A stretch of 64,000 nt of DNA from Amphibacillus cookii. Its GTDB lineage: Bacteria > Bacillota > Bacilli > Bacillales > Amphibacillaceae. Positions within the stretch are counted from its first letter, which is position 1, and each line of letters opens with the position of its first letter. Of this stretch, positions 18,615 through 28,305 are shown in pieces. The position numbers were made by a program, and so were the translations under genes. The stretch spans positions 248,001 through 312,000 of the forward strand of contig NZ_JAFBDS010000003.1 in assembly GCF_016908375.1 (NCBI RefSeq). The letters are read 5' to 3'. Under the pieces are notes generated by a model. That model did not search any database. It was not told the origin of the DNA and saw only the letters and a list, made by a program, of their open reading frames with translations.

Positions 18615-18639
18615 AAGGAGGGAAGCGCACTCCCTCCTT
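18615..18639 (-). terminator. Terminator of the pspA operon
   Basis: A perfect stem AAGGAGGGA / TCCCTCCTT with a 7-nt loop. On the minus strand it is followed by TTTTATTTTATTT, 22 bp after the pspA stop. Confidence 0.7.
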
Positions 18640-18661
18640 CACCTACTAACTATTCAAACGC

Positions 18662-19342
18662 TTATAAACCCATTTCACCTTTTAAACGCTCAAGTTCATC
18701 TTCTACTGCAGCAGAACTTTGATCTAAAGCATATTTTTCTTCAAGGCTTTTTGCTTCATCAACAGGTTTCTCATTTAATGATGCCATTGCATTCGCTTCG
18801 TCTAATTGTTGCGTTACTTTTTCTTCCATTCGTTGGAAAGAAGACATGGCTCCCTGTGCTTTACCAGCTGATTTAGTCATATCATTAAGTTTCTCTTGCG
18901 TATTCGCTACTGAGATTTGAGCTTTAAGCATAGCTCGACGACCTTTTAGTTTTTCAATGTCAGAAGCTAGCTTGTCATGCATTTGGCGCATTTTACTGGC
19001 ATTTTCATGTGCGGTAGCATATGTCTTTGCTAGGCCAACCCCAATATCCTCTAATTCTTGTTTCTTTTTCAAGAAAACACGAGCATCTGCTTCATTACCA
19101 GCCGTAAGTGCTTTTTTGGTAAGTTCTGTATACTTTTTAACTTCTGCATCATTATCATCAACTTGGCGTTTTGCTTTTGTTTCTTCTGCCATCACGCTAG
19201 CTGTATTTTCTTTAACTTCCGCTAAATCTTTCATCATATTTCGTAAATACTGATCAATCATCTTCTCAGGATTTTCCATACGATCAAGTACTGCATTAAT
19301 ATTAGAACTTATAATATCTTGAAATCGTGCTAAGATTGACAT
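18662..19342 (-). CDS. PspA/IM30 family protein
   Basis: The protein has 226 residues and is almost entirely alpha-helical coiled coil. The opening SILARFQDIISSNINAVLDR and the segment DPEK-like ENPEKMIDQYLRNMMKDL are PspA signatures. Family knowledge: ESCRT-III-like membrane-remodelling protein that protects the cytoplasmic membrane under stress. It is 20 bp downstream of the TPM-domain gene on the same transcript. The pair recalls the B. subtilis ydjF (pspA)/ydjH arrangement. AGGAGG precedes the ATG. Confidence 0.93.
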   Translation of the reverse strand: MSILARFQDIISSNINAVLDRMENPEKMIDQYLRNMMKDLAEVKENTASVMAEETKAKRQVDDNDAEVKKYTELTKKALTAGNEADARVFLKKKQELEDIGVGLAKTYATAHENASKMRQMHDKLASDIEKLKGRRAMLKAQISVANTQEKLNDMTKSAGKAQGAMSSFQRMEEKVTQQLDEANAMASLNEKPVDEAKSLEEKYALDQSSAAVEDELERLKGEMGL

Positions 19343-19362
19343 GTTTAATTCCTCCTAAAATA

Positions 19363-20850
19363 TTATGATGGTTGGTTTGTATTATTCTCTTCTTGATCTT
19401 GATATTTGCTTGACAAGTCTTCTGCTTCATATTGACCAAAAGTATCTATATCAGTATTTAACATTTTCTCTAATCGTTCTGCCTCTAGTTTCTTTTGTTC
19501 TTGCCGGCGCTTCCACCAAACAAATGCCACAGCTAGTATAGCTATCACAACAATTGCAGTGACAATATCAATCCACGGTGACGTGGTCACTTCCATGATA
19601 CGATTTGCTGTATCTTGAAATACTAGACTAAAGAATTCTGCATTGCTGATATTATCTTCATAGTAATATTCTACATAATCAAACAATATATCACCAGCTT
19701 CTGTATCGATTACACTTCGAGCTTGGGTACCTACAACATAGTGCTTGACATACTCTCCAGGAGTCGGTTCGAAAAAGACCAATAACAAATGGGCTTCATC
19801 CGTAAATAATTCATCATATAACTCATTTGAAAAAGCCTCTATCTCAGCCATTGAAGGATCGACATCACCAGCTATATGATCGGTAATGTAAACATGAGGC
19901 TGCACACCTGTCTCATTATAAAAATGTCGTAATCCTCTGAGCATTGTCGTTTGGTTATCAATCCACCCAAGCTGATCCGTGAAATAATCTGTTTCGTCCA
20001 CAACCCCAGAAGGCAAAGGTTCTCGCTCAACTGTTGAGGAGGTAATTTCGCCAGAATCCGTTATCGCTGAGAAAATCATTGAAACAGCAGCAAGACCAAG
20101 CAGTACTAAAATAACAATACCAACATTTCTTGAGCACCCCATTCGTTGCCTTCGAGGACGGGGTGGTCTCCGATCGTCACGATAATCTCTTCTTTCTGAA
20201 CCCTCTCTATATTGCGAACCTTCATGATACTGATCAGAGTGATGATGGTGATGATGCTGATCACGATGGTAATAAGGGTCTGAGTAGCGGTTTGAAAAGA
20301 AGCGTCGTCTCCGAACCGGACGATAATAGCCACCAGGCTCATCATAATATCCATAATCATAATCTCGGTGTCTATTTCTACCAAACCAAGACCGATTTCT
20401 CGTATCCTCTCTTCTAGATGTGGTCTCATTTCTCTTTCTATTATTCTGTGTTAACGTATTCACGCTACTTTTACTAGGCTGTTTCTTTTTATCTACTTTT
20501 CTTTTTTCATGAGCAGTTGTATCGACTTTATTTCGCCCAGGATTGGTAGGTGTTTCCTTACCTCTTCCCCTGTTGGTTGATCCAGATTGCCTGTTTTTAC
20601 TGGCACTTGACGTACTCGCACTTTTACCTCTTCCTATACTAGAGGATGAAGCAGAATTTCCTTTGCTCCTCCCTGAACTTATAGATGCAGAGGCTTTGCT
20701 TTTCGACTGACTTGATGTAGAGCTGCTTGCTTTGCTTTTCGGCTTACTCGATGTGGAACTACTTGCTCCACGGTTTCGCCCAGCACTACCTCGATTACCA
20801 CCAAAAGAGCCACTCCTCTTATTTGTTCCGCTCTTTCCTCCTCTACCCAT
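19363..20850 (-). CDS. TPM-domain membrane protein with Ser/Arg-rich N-terminal tail
   Basis: The protein has 495 residues. Residues 1-150 are low-complexity Ser/Lys/Arg/Gly with degenerate repeats (SKPKSKASSSTSS, SQSKSKASASISS). Residues 150-238 are Tyr/Arg-rich with a run of six histidines (199-204). A membrane helix follows (243-264). A TPM-like domain (about 280-415) starts at VVDETDYFTDQLGWI. A second helix (about 426-446) and a short cytoplasmic tail end the protein. TPM domains occur in envelope-stress and photosystem-repair proteins, and linkage to PspA supports an envelope-stress role. The large basic N-terminal tail is unusual and might bind nucleic acid, teichoic acid or phospholipid headgroups. 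Confidence 0.82.
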   Translation of the reverse strand: MGRGGKSGTNKRSGSFGGNRGSAGRNRGASSSTSSKPKSKASSSTSSQSKSKASASISSGRSKGNSASSSSIGRGKSASTSSASKNRQSGSTNRGRGKETPTNPGRNKVDTTAHEKRKVDKKKQPSKSSVNTLTQNNRKRNETTSRREDTRNRSWFGRNRHRDYDYGYYDEPGGYYRPVRRRRFFSNRYSDPYYHRDQHHHHHHSDQYHEGSQYREGSERRDYRDDRRPPRPRRQRMGCSRNVGIVILVLLGLAAVSMIFSAITDSGEITSSTVEREPLPSGVVDETDYFTDQLGWIDNQTTMLRGLRHFYNETGVQPHVYITDHIAGDVDPSMAEIEAFSNELYDELFTDEAHLLLVFFEPTPGEYVKHYVVGTQARSVIDTEAGDILFDYVEYYYEDNISNAEFFSLVFQDTANRIMEVTTSPWIDIVTAIVVIAILAVAFVWWKRRQEQKKLEAERLEKMLNTDIDTFGQYEAEDLSSKYQDQEENNTNQPS

Positions 20851-20896
20851 AAAACACTCACTCCTTCATATGTCCTAGCCGTTTTATCTTACCTAA

Positions 20897-20925
20897 AAAT
20901 TAGCATACGAGAAAGGAAGTGTCAA
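20897..20925 (-). promoter_or_regulatory. Sigma-A-type promoter for the TPM/pspA operon
   Basis: A consensus -35 TTGACA (20920-20925) and an extended -10 TGCTAATTT (hexamer 20897-20902) are separated by 17 nt, about 47 bp before the ATG at 20850. I looked for a SigW-type pair (TGAAAC ... CGTA with about 16 nt spacing) and did not find it. Confidence 0.6.
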
Positions 20926-21132
20926 CATAAGAATAGCTATCCAACCTATTTTGAGCACTGCCATACTGGGATTTTAATGGTGATTAAAAGGGACTTATTT
21001 TATATTGTAAAAACCTAGAAATGCTCCCCCTTCCTTGCCTAACGAAGCCGTTCGTTCTGTTAGCACGTTTGAGGTTATACTTATTAACTTCCCACTTCCA
21101 TGTAAAAATATTTTTCTGCAAACATATGTAAT

Positions 21133-21269
21133 AAACCTTCAATCCGTATGGGGCGTTCTTCTCCCACTAATTGAAGGTTCATTGAATCAGGACGTTAGCG
21201 ATCGTCTATATAGATGATCGCTGTTCTCTATTTAAGGCGAGCGTTTTACGATCGGTTAGCCGTGATGAA
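21133..21269 (+). repeat. Intergenic repeat family 1, copy C (short form)
   Basis: The first hairpin is the best in the family: AACCTTCAAT at the left pairs with ATTGAAGGTT at the right around a GGGCG/CTCCC segment. It ends in ACGATCGGTTAGCCGTGATG. It lies in the 451-bp gap between the TPM gene start (20850) and the ald stop (21302). Apart from the promoter at 20897, I see nothing else in that gap. Confidence 0.72.
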
Positions 21270-21301
21270 AAGAGCATCTGTTGTGACGACCGCTCATGCC
21301 C

Positions 21302-22414
21302 TTATAGTAATTTAGATAATGGTCGATCGACTTTCTCAAAAGCAAGTGCAACATTTTGATTCGTTATATGCCCCTTAAAGATATTCATGCCTGTATATAT
21401 CATTCGATTTTGTTTACATGCCTCCACTAAGCCTAAGTTAGCAATCTGTAAGGCATAAGGAAGGGTTACATTAGTCAATGCTACCGTGGATGTTTTCGGT
21501 ACAGCACCGGGCATATTCGGAACCGCATAGTGCAATACCTCATGTTTTATATAAATGGGATCGTCATGTGATGTGGTTCGATCAACGGTCTCAAAAATTC
21601 CACCTTGATCAATCGCAATATCTACAATGACCGACCCCGGTTTCATCGTTTTCACCATCTCTTCAGTTACAAGAGTTGGGGCCTTTGAGCCCGGGATTAA
21701 GACAGCACCTATCACCAAATCTGCTTCAGTAATCACTTTGGCTATATTTACTTCATTAGACATTAAAGTGACGACACTTTGTCCATAGACCTCTTCTATT
21801 TTTTGTAGCACATTAAGTTTTACATCTAAAATCGTTACATGTGCCCCAAGTCCTTTTGCTATTTGCAGAGCATTCTGACCTGCAACGCCCCCGCCAATAA
21901 TAACGACCTTTCCGTTCTCAACACCAGGCACACCACCAATAAATATCCCTTCTCCTCCCTGAGGACTTTGTAGAAAATAGGAACCCAATTGAACCGACAA
22001 ACGGCCGGCAACAGCACTCATTGGAGTCAGTATCGGTAAACTACCATCTTCCTCTTCCATTGTTTCATAAGCAATTGCTGTCACTCCCGCTTGACTTAGT
22101 GCTTCTGTTAATAGCGGTTCATTAGCTAAATGCAAATAAGTAAATAAAATTAAACCCTCCCTAAAGAATCGATATTCACTTGCTTGAGGCTCTTTCACTT
22201 TAATCACCATATCGGTTGCCCACACTTCTTCTACCGACATCGAAAGCACCGCTCCAGCTTCTTGATACTGCTCATCGATAAAGCCGGCTCCCTCTCCCGC
22301 CCTCGACTCAATAACAACCTGATGACCTTGGCGTGTTAACAGCTTAACCCCCATCGGTGTTATCGCCACGCGTCGCTCATTATTTTTAATCTCTTTTGGT
22401 ACGCCAATTCTCAT
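21302..22414 (-). CDS. ald: Alanine dehydrogenase
   Basis: The protein has 370 residues from the ATG at 22414, which is 8 nt after AGGAGG; a TTG two codons upstream is too close to that site. The N-terminal [20 protein letters not shown] is the Ald opening. A Rossmann motif [23 protein letters not shown] lies near residue 170 (quoted in part), and [11 protein letters not shown] follows. It catalyses reversible NAD-dependent deamination of L-alanine to pyruvate and ammonia. In Bacillus it is used for alanine catabolism, including during sporulation. It is monocistronic. Confidence 0.96.
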   Translation of the reverse strand: MRIGVPKEIKNNERRVAITPMGVKLLTRQGHQVVIESRAGEGAGFIDEQYQEAGAVLSMSVEEVWATDMVIKVKEPQASEYRFFREGLILFTYLHLANEPLLTEALSQAGVTAIAYETMEEEDGSLPILTPMSAVAGRLSVQLGSYFLQSPQGGEGIFIGGVPGVENGKVVIIGGGVAGQNALQIAKGLGAHVTILDVKLNVLQKIEEVYGQSVVTLMSNEVNIAKVITEADLVIGAVLIPGSKAPTLVTEEMVKTMKPGSVIVDIAIDQGGIFETVDRTTSHDDPIYIKHEVLHYAVPNMPGAVPKTSTVALTNVTLPYALQIANLGLVEACKQNRMIYTGMNIFKGHITNQNVALAFEKVDRPLSKLL

Positions 22415-22558
22415 AGCCAATCCCTCCTGAACTTAAGTGCACACTCATTTAATTTAGTGAATATTTTCACATGAATTTAATTTAACACTTATTCTCCTAA
22501 GCCGCTAGCCTTATGTCTGAATATCTGTCAAATGACTAAACGACTTTATTTTTATAAA

Positions 22559-22703
22559 ACAAACCTTCAATCAGTAGGCTTTTTTGTTCTTTTCCTACTG
22601 ATTGTCGTTGAGTGAATCAAGAGGCCTCCGTTAGCTCCCGCCTAAATAGATGAGCTCTACTCTCTTTTTGAGCGCTTATTTTACGGACGGTTATCTGTGA
22701 TGA
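22559..22703 (+). repeat. Intergenic repeat family 1, copy D (short form)
   Basis: The first hairpin pairs CAATCAGTAGG with CCTACTGATTG. The second half is more diverged (GAGCTCTACTCTCTTTTTGAG) but ends in the family signature ACGGACGGTTATCTGTGATG. It lies in the 517-bp gap between ald and the SKF-like operon. Confidence 0.72.
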
Positions 22704-22768
22704 ACAATAGAATCTGTAAATAGTAAACTTGATGAATCTACCAAGATCAAGCATACTCCTTTAATGAG

Positions 22769-22818
22769 AAAAATGAACCCATTCGTTTGACATTCAGCGA
22801 ATGGGTTCATTTTTCTTA
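22769..22818 (-). terminator. Terminator of the SKF-like operon
   Basis: A perfect stem AAAAATGAACCCATTCG / CGAATGGGTTCATTTTT with a 12-nt loop, which also provides A/T tracts on both sides. It is 114 bp beyond the skfH-like stop and probably ends transcription from the operon. Confidence 0.8.
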
Positions 22819-22931
22819 CTTTTCGCACTTTAACATTTTCCCTTAGTCATTTCCACTTCTTTATTAAAATCTTTGCTAACGCGAGGAGAAGCAAGCTGTA
22901 TCCTCAACTGTTGCAAGAAAAGCGATATTAG

Positions 22932-23321
22932 TTAACTAGCTAACTTTGTCTTCAGTTTTTCTTCGATTTCATCAATATAAATCATTTTTGAAATACCGTC
23001 TTGTTCCTTTTCTAGTACAACCAGTGTCGGTAAATAAATCGAATCAAACGGTGCGAAAAAGTCATGATCATGGTCAAAATAAACAGGCAGCTTAATCGCC
23101 TGATCATTTATAAACTGATTAACCTTATCGATATCGCGATCATCTTCACATAAAGGGACATGAATCGTTATAATTGAATCACTGTGTTGATTGTGTAGTT
23201 GATTGAAAATCTGCTTGCAGTGCTTACAGCTTAGCGACCAGAAATAAATCATTTCTATCTTATTCACATCTTGCAATCCAAATCTTTCACTTAATTGCTC
23301 TAAAATAACGGTTCTATCCAT
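22932..23321 (-). CDS. skfH: SkfH-like thioredoxin-fold protein
   Basis: The protein has 129 residues. A CKHC active-site pair (FWSLSCKHCKQIF, near residue 32-35) is followed by a thioredoxin-like beta/alpha pattern and a cis-proline region (YLPTLVV). No signal peptide is seen, so it is cytoplasmic unless tethered. It is the last gene of the SKF-like operon, 6 bp after the permease, with an AAGGAG site. SKF contains a disulfide (Cys1-Cys16 in the B. subtilis peptide), so a role in making or maintaining that bond is the usual proposal. The gene symbol is by synteny and fold. Confidence 0.8.
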   Translation of the reverse strand: MDRTVILEQLSERFGLQDVNKIEMIYFWSLSCKHCKQIFNQLHNQHSDSIITIHVPLCEDDRDIDKVNQFINDQAIKLPVYFDHDHDFFAPFDSIYLPTLVVLEKEQDGISKMIYIDEIEEKLKTKLAS

Positions 23322-23327
23322 GACTCA

Positions 23328-24785
23328 CTACTCCTTTATTATTTTACTTAAGCGATGATTACTATTAAAAATCGCTGTGATAATTAGTAAGAACATACCT
23401 AAACTGACACTAATAATGGTCAACATTTGGAAGCGTTCTGTTAACGAAAACAGATAAATGATACTGAACAGTAAACTAGCAAGCAAGCTCCATCCGATCA
23501 TTTGCTTATAATATAATTTTGCTGACATCTTACCTTGAATCATTAAATGTAAAAAAACAAGTATGCGTAATCCTATTGTCATGATAAACAGGATATGAAA
23601 GCAAATAATAGCTGAAACGGTTGGAAGTGCATCAGTGTATGCAGCTAAAACATGAAGCCCAATCAGCAAGGAAAGATTAGGGAGGATTGCAACAGCTTCA
23701 ATAGATAACACTTTTAATAACAGTGAACCAGGCGTTGTCAACAGATCCTCTGAGTGATAATGCCGAACCATTCCAGAAAGGAATCCTCCAAATAGGTGCG
23801 AGACAATCACAAAAGTGAAAATCACATAATAGAAGCGTGGCGAAATGTTAATCAGCGCTAGCGCTAATACAACCGTTACAACTGCTTGCAGAGCAAGACT
23901 TTTATAACTTTTTCGCAACAGTAACCATTCAAACCAAACAAAGGCATACGTCTTTGTTAAAGACTTCCCGCCCCACCAACTATTACTAATCGTTTTTCTG
24001 TTAGACATATGAAGCAAGGCATTAACATCTTGATACTGTGACCAAAAATCACCTTCGAAGACAAGGCGTTCTTTAAAGCTCGCTCTTTCACTAAACATGT
24101 GAATGACCACTAAGCTCACAGCAGTCACTGTAAGTAAAACCATTAAAGAAATAAGGTGTAATCGACCATTTAACAGTTCGCCTAACTTAATGAAGGCATC
24201 ATTAAAACGTAGTGCATAGTCACCGAACGTCAAGAAGTATGACACAATCACAAATCCAATAAGGGCCAATCCTAATAACCCAACACAAACGAAACTGGGC
24301 ACAGCACTTCCTCTAATCGTAGATAGCGAGAATGAGAGAAGATCAAAGCTGATAAAAATTGAATAACATATCAGGCCTTTAATCACCACATTATGCCAAG
24401 ATCCATTCACTAACATGATTAACTCTACAAGGATAGCTGAAGCTAACCACACAGATAGCCTAGGAATAACCTTTGATAGAAACAACGCAACCATAATCTT
24501 AAAGCTTGACTTGGGAACCGAATATATCCAGGTAATCTCATTCAGATGACTAGGTAGCCGATTTGACACCACACCAAAAAAAGCATGACAGAGTAATAGC
24601 CCAAGCACAATCCAACCTTGCCATAATGCATAAACTGTATCCCATTTCACAAACAGGTTGTATTGAAACCAAGCAATGGAAAAAAAACCAATCATCATCA
24701 ATAATATGATGTGACCTGACTTCAACGACCATTGTTTGAATTTCCGGCGCTGTCGTTTTAATTGTAATGCAATGATATTATTCAT
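23328..24785 (-). CDS. skfF: SkfF-like ABC transporter permease
   Basis: The protein has about 485 residues from the ATG at 24785 (an in-frame GTG at 24800 is possible) and about ten to twelve hydrophobic helices. It opens with a short basic cytoplasmic segment (LQLKRQRRKFKQW). There are no solute-binding or ATPase motifs. It overlaps the ATPase gene by 8 bp, so the two form one exporter. In B. subtilis, SkfEF exports the killing factor and gives the producer immunity. Sequence similarity to SkfF cannot be scored here; the assignment rests on topology, size and gene order. Confidence 0.78.
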   Translation of the reverse strand: MNNIIALQLKRQRRKFKQWSLKSGHIILLMMIGFFSIAWFQYNLFVKWDTVYALWQGWIVLGLLLCHAFFGVVSNRLPSHLNEITWIYSVPKSSFKIMVALFLSKVIPRLSVWLASAILVELIMLVNGSWHNVVIKGLICYSIFISFDLLSFSLSTIRGSAVPSFVCVGLLGLALIGFVIVSYFLTFGDYALRFNDAFIKLGELLNGRLHLISLMVLLTVTAVSLVVIHMFSERASFKERLVFEGDFWSQYQDVNALLHMSNRKTISNSWWGGKSLTKTYAFVWFEWLLLRKSYKSLALQAVVTVVLALALINISPRFYYVIFTFVIVSHLFGGFLSGMVRHYHSEDLLTTPGSLLLKVLSIEAVAILPNLSLLIGLHVLAAYTDALPTVSAIICFHILFIMTIGLRILVFLHLMIQGKMSAKLYYKQMIGWSLLASLLFSIIYLFSLTERFQMLTIISVSLGMFLLIITAIFNSNHRLSKIIKE

Positions 24786-25500
24786 GAACTTGGACAGCAC
24801 CCCCTAATCTTTGAATGACTTGATCGCCCCACGCTATTTTTTCATCTTGAGCTTGCGGGACTTGATCTACACCTTGGCTTTTACCTTTACGCAACATCAA
24901 GCAACTGTCGGCAACATCTTTAATAAAGTCTAAACTGTGCGAAGAAACCAGGATGGTCTTCCCCTTTGCTTTCTGGTCAACAAGCCATTTTGCCAACCAT
25001 TGACGTGAAGGAATATCTAATCCGTTAGTTGGTTCGTCTAACACAAATAATTGTGCCTGATGTTGATAAGCTGATGCTAACATGACTTTTTGCTTCTGAC
25101 CTTTTGACAAACTTCCACTCGTTCGATCTGCATATGCTGACAACCCAACGGCTTCTAACGCCTGACCGACCGATTCCTCGAGTTTATCACTCGGTACACC
25201 AAATGCTTTTGCCTTAAACTGGATATGCTCAACTACCGTTAGTGAAGGGAAAAGGTGGGGCTGATCCGGCACAAAGGCTGTTAAACACTTGCCTGCTTCT
25301 GTACCCGGTTGGTTACCTGCAATCTCAATCGATCCGGCATCCGGTTTCAATAAACCGGCAATGCATCTTAGCAAGGTTGTTTTCCCAGCACCATTAGCAC
25401 CAATAATGCCTACAATCGTTCCAGAAGTAGCTTGAAAATGAATATCAAAAATCCCTTCCCCTTGCCGATACGCTTTGGTTAAGCCGCCTACATCTAACAT
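24778..25500 (-). CDS. skfE: SkfE-like ABC transporter ATP-binding protein
   Basis: The protein has 240 residues from the ATG at 25500, chosen because GAGGTGG lies 9 nt upstream; a GTG four codons earlier overlaps that site. Walker A is GANGAGKTT (34-42), the signature is LSKGQKQK (131-138), Walker B is FVLDEPTNGLD, and the H-loop is SSHSLD. This is the ABC-2/antibiotic exporter type and its length equals SkfE as I remember it. It is in the middle of the SKF-like operon and probably energises export and self-immunity. Confidence 0.88.
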   Translation of the reverse strand: MLDVGGLTKAYRQGEGIFDIHFQATSGTIVGIIGANGAGKTTLLRCIAGLLKPDAGSIEIAGNQPGTEAGKCLTAFVPDQPHLFPSLTVVEHIQFKAKAFGVPSDKLEESVGQALEAVGLSAYADRTSGSLSKGQKQKVMLASAYQHQAQLFVLDEPTNGLDIPSRQWLAKWLVDQKAKGKTILVSSHSLDFIKDVADSCLMLRKGKSQGVDQVPQAQDEKIAWGDQVIQRLGGAVQVHE

Positions 25501-25565
25501 AAATACAACCACCTCTACATTACTATTTATATCGATTCAATCTAACGAAACGCGCGTCACACAGA

Positions 25566-27059
25566 TTATGACTCACTAAGAGGTGTTAAAGACTGGCGTT
25601 TCACTTTTCGTTTACTCATTTGATAATCGATGAGTGGCAAAGATGTCATTAAGAAATTATAAATAAAGTGGGCAACAAAAACAGCTAAAAATCCGAAGTA
25701 AACATAGACTACACCGAGAATCATACCAATGATCACTAATTGTAAGCCTCGATATAGAGAAGATGAAAAGCCTAGACCTTGATGTAGAAAAGCCCATAAA
25801 ATCGAGGTTACCACAATCGCTATAACGGTTTGATTGATGAATAAACTAAGCAATGAAATGCCGAGTAATCGATAGATGACCTCTTCAAGTAAGGCACTTT
25901 GTATCGACATACTAATTGATTGTTTATATTTATAACCCGATAAAAACGTAGAACGTGAAGACAATTCAGGAGCTATGCGAAGAAAACCATGTTGTTGTAA
26001 ACAGTGAAACAGCACACTTGTTAGCGATAAACAGATAAAGCCTGTCCCAATCCCAGCCAACAACTGTGTGATGCTATTTTGAAAGGTGATACTCCCATTT
26101 AAATAAGCAAGATTCAAACCGACAAAGGATAATAAAAACATGAGAAAACCATAAGCAATCATGCCAACTAAAGCAGATAAGACCCCAACTGTATAAATTG
26201 ACCTGACGGTTAACCGCGAATCATAGGCGTTAATTAGACTTAACTTAATATCATCTACAGCTGTTAATAAAATAGAGAAAATCATTAATCCTGTTAAAGC
26301 AATACTCGTATAGACATTAATCACCTGTTCGATGTTAATTAAAACAAAAATAGCTACAGTAACCGCAATTAATGAGCCAATAAAACCACTTAAATTAAGT
26401 GCCGTTTCGCGATACTCTTTTCTAACAATCGCTTGCATGTCACTTGTGTTGATCTCTGTATCATTAGCTACTTCCGTCACCCGACCATCTTCTAAAATGA
26501 TCGTGATTTTCATCCGTAGATCACCTTGACTAATCATGTACCAGTAGTGCTTAATATTTGCTAATTCTTCTGTCCGTTCACCTGCTCCAGTCGCTTCTAT
26601 TCGATTCCAAATACAACTGTGCTTATGTTTTATTCGACTGACGACATCAGCCGATGATGTCATTGTTTTATGTGCTTCATTATAAATAGCCGCATCTCTG
26701 ATTGTCGTACTTAAGAATGTGACTTCTCCCTTGGCACTAATATTAATAACGATTGAGTTGTCCTGATCAATAAACCGTATGCGCCACGCTTCTACGATAC
26801 CCCAATCAAATAATAGGTGTCGCCATTTATCTAATAGATTTAACTTATGCATTCGGTTAATTAACTTGTGGTCATACCAATAACTTGTATACCATGTCCA
26901 TTTACTAACATCCACCCCTACCAGCTGGTTGATATAATCAGTTGCTATATGTACCGCCTTTTTCTCGGGCAACAGCGAAGATTCATAGCTAGCTGGTCTG
27001 AACCGCCAATATAAAAACATTGATGCTAAACCTAACACAAACAAAAGCATTTCAATCAC
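25566..27059 (-). CDS. skfC: SkfC-like CPBP-family membrane protease
   Basis: The protein has 497 residues from GTG. It has an N-terminal helix (about 4-18), a soluble region (about 30-220) and a C-terminal membrane domain. CPBP (CAAX protease and bacteriocin-processing) motifs are all present: EEVIYR (E392, E393, R397), a histidine in WAFLHQG (H426) and HFIYN (H464, N468). The size and order match B. subtilis SkfC, proposed to remove the leader and possibly cyclise SKF. It is 18 bp downstream of the radical SAM gene. Role by family and synteny. Confidence 0.86.
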   Translation of the reverse strand: MIEMLLFVLGLASMFLYWRFRPASYESSLLPEKKAVHIATDYINQLVGVDVSKWTWYTSYWYDHKLINRMHKLNLLDKWRHLLFDWGIVEAWRIRFIDQDNSIVINISAKGEVTFLSTTIRDAAIYNEAHKTMTSSADVVSRIKHKHSCIWNRIEATGAGERTEELANIKHYWYMISQGDLRMKITIILEDGRVTEVANDTEINTSDMQAIVRKEYRETALNLSGFIGSLIAVTVAIFVLINIEQVINVYTSIALTGLMIFSILLTAVDDIKLSLINAYDSRLTVRSIYTVGVLSALVGMIAYGFLMFLLSFVGLNLAYLNGSITFQNSITQLLAGIGTGFICLSLTSVLFHCLQQHGFLRIAPELSSRSTFLSGYKYKQSISMSIQSALLEEVIYRLLGISLLSLFINQTVIAIVVTSILWAFLHQGLGFSSSLYRGLQLVIIGMILGVVYVYFGFLAVFVAHFIYNFLMTSLPLIDYQMSKRKVKRQSLTPLSES

Positions 27060-27077
27060 CGTTTTATCACACCCTTT

Positions 27078-28274
27078 CTAAGCAAATGAATGAGGAAGAT
27101 CTACCTCATCTGGAAAGTTAACTTTTGCGAGACATCGACATGTTCTAGCCCGTTGTTGTAGAGCCTGTAAATTAGCAGGCCGACCTAATGTCTCAAAACT
27201 GTCTTCTAGTATATGCCCTAATGCTTCTGTTTCAATTTGGCACGGTGTAACAAGACCATCAGCCCTAATGTACCATTGCAGATAGCCTGGCGTACTATAT
27301 TCCGTACAACCCTCATTATTTTTGCCATCCCATACCTGAAGATAGATTTGATCTTGATATTTTTTGTTAGCCTCAAAAAATTGAGCTTGCACGTCCTGAT
27401 ATTGTTCTTGTGATAAACTGAGCGTGTCCAACTGTTCTGCTCGTCCTAAAGGCAAGGTCATGCCAGCTCTAAACCCACTAGCACCAGCATTAACACAGTA
27501 TTCAATCACTTCAGCGACGGTTTGATAATTGTTGGGATTAACGGTCATCGCAACTAAAGTCGGCACACCATGATTTGACAGTTTCTCTATCGTATTTATA
27601 GATTCTACAAACGCCCCTTCTTTTCCTCTTAACTGATCATGAATTTTTGGTGAACCATCGATACTAATTTGCACGGAAAGATTGGCTAAATTGGAAATGA
27701 GATTAACTTCATCATCCTTCCAATTCAAACCATTTGAAAAAAGGTTTACCGTTGAAAATAAAGAACTCGCTGTTGTAACAATTTCTTTAAACCCTTTAAT
27801 TAACCGAGCTTCACCACCTGTTAGCGTAATATCATTGATTCCATTGGCCGCTAAACGATGCATAATGGCGATCCAATCCTCAGCCTTTAACTCACCTTTA
27901 AGTCGCCTACCTGATGACGAATAACAAAAAGAACAAAATAAGTTACAACCATTTGTGAGCTGAAGTGTACAACTAATTGGCAAATAGGATCGAGTCGATC
28001 CTGTGACCACGAAAGAGGGAACCTTATGTATCCATGCTTCTGTTATTGGGTGAGCTGCCAATTGATCCGTTAAATCTTGCTCACTAATCGTTTCTTTTTT
28101 CATAATACTGAGTACTTGAGCCGTCTTTGCTACCGATTTATTTTTAGCTAATAACAAAGCTATTTCTACCGCTTCACCACTTAAACGAAAATAATACATA
28201 CTCTTTCGTTCAACCAACAATGCACTATGTGGTTGTAAGTGAATATAGTATTCTGGTTCTTCAATAGCTTGCAA
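27078..28274 (-). CDS. skfB: SkfB-like radical SAM sactisynthase
   Basis: The protein has 398 residues from a TTG start with a well-placed AAGGAGG. An N-terminal PqqD-like peptide-recognition segment (about 1-85) precedes the radical SAM cluster motif C110-x3-C114-x2-C117 (NGCNLFCSFC). A GGEA SAM-binding motif follows at 153-156. The C-terminal region holds C323, C345, C379 and C381, placed like the auxiliary-cluster cysteines of SkfB and other SPASM/twitch enzymes. The predicted reaction is a thioether link from a core cysteine to the alpha-carbon of a downstream residue. It lies downstream of the precursor gene and a hairpin. Confidence 0.9.
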   Translation of the reverse strand: MQAIEEPEYYIHLQPHSALLVERKSMYYFRLSGEAVEIALLLAKNKSVAKTAQVLSIMKKETISEQDLTDQLAAHPITEAWIHKVPSFVVTGSTRSYLPISCTLQLTNGCNLFCSFCYSSSGRRLKGELKAEDWIAIMHRLAANGINDITLTGGEARLIKGFKEIVTTASSLFSTVNLFSNGLNWKDDEVNLISNLANLSVQISIDGSPKIHDQLRGKEGAFVESINTIEKLSNHGVPTLVAMTVNPNNYQTVAEVIEYCVNAGASGFRAGMTLPLGRAEQLDTLSLSQEQYQDVQAQFFEANKKYQDQIYLQVWDGKNNEGCTEYSTPGYLQWYIRADGLVTPCQIETEALGHILEDSFETLGRPANLQALQQRARTCRCLAKVNFPDEVDLPHSFA

Positions 28275-28305
28275 AATAAAAGCCTCCTTGACATTTAATC
28301 GTGTA

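Noticed and set aside
20897-20925. SigW promoter for the pspA operon
   Set aside because: Expected from B. subtilis biology, but the TGACAC and CGTA blocks are only 9 nt apart. A consensus sigma-A promoter overlaps them.
23328-24785. Possibility that the permease and ATPase are an unrelated ABC system fused by chance to the radical SAM operon
   Set aside because: Gene overlaps, the shared strand and the match to skfE and skfF order make one operon the simpler reading.
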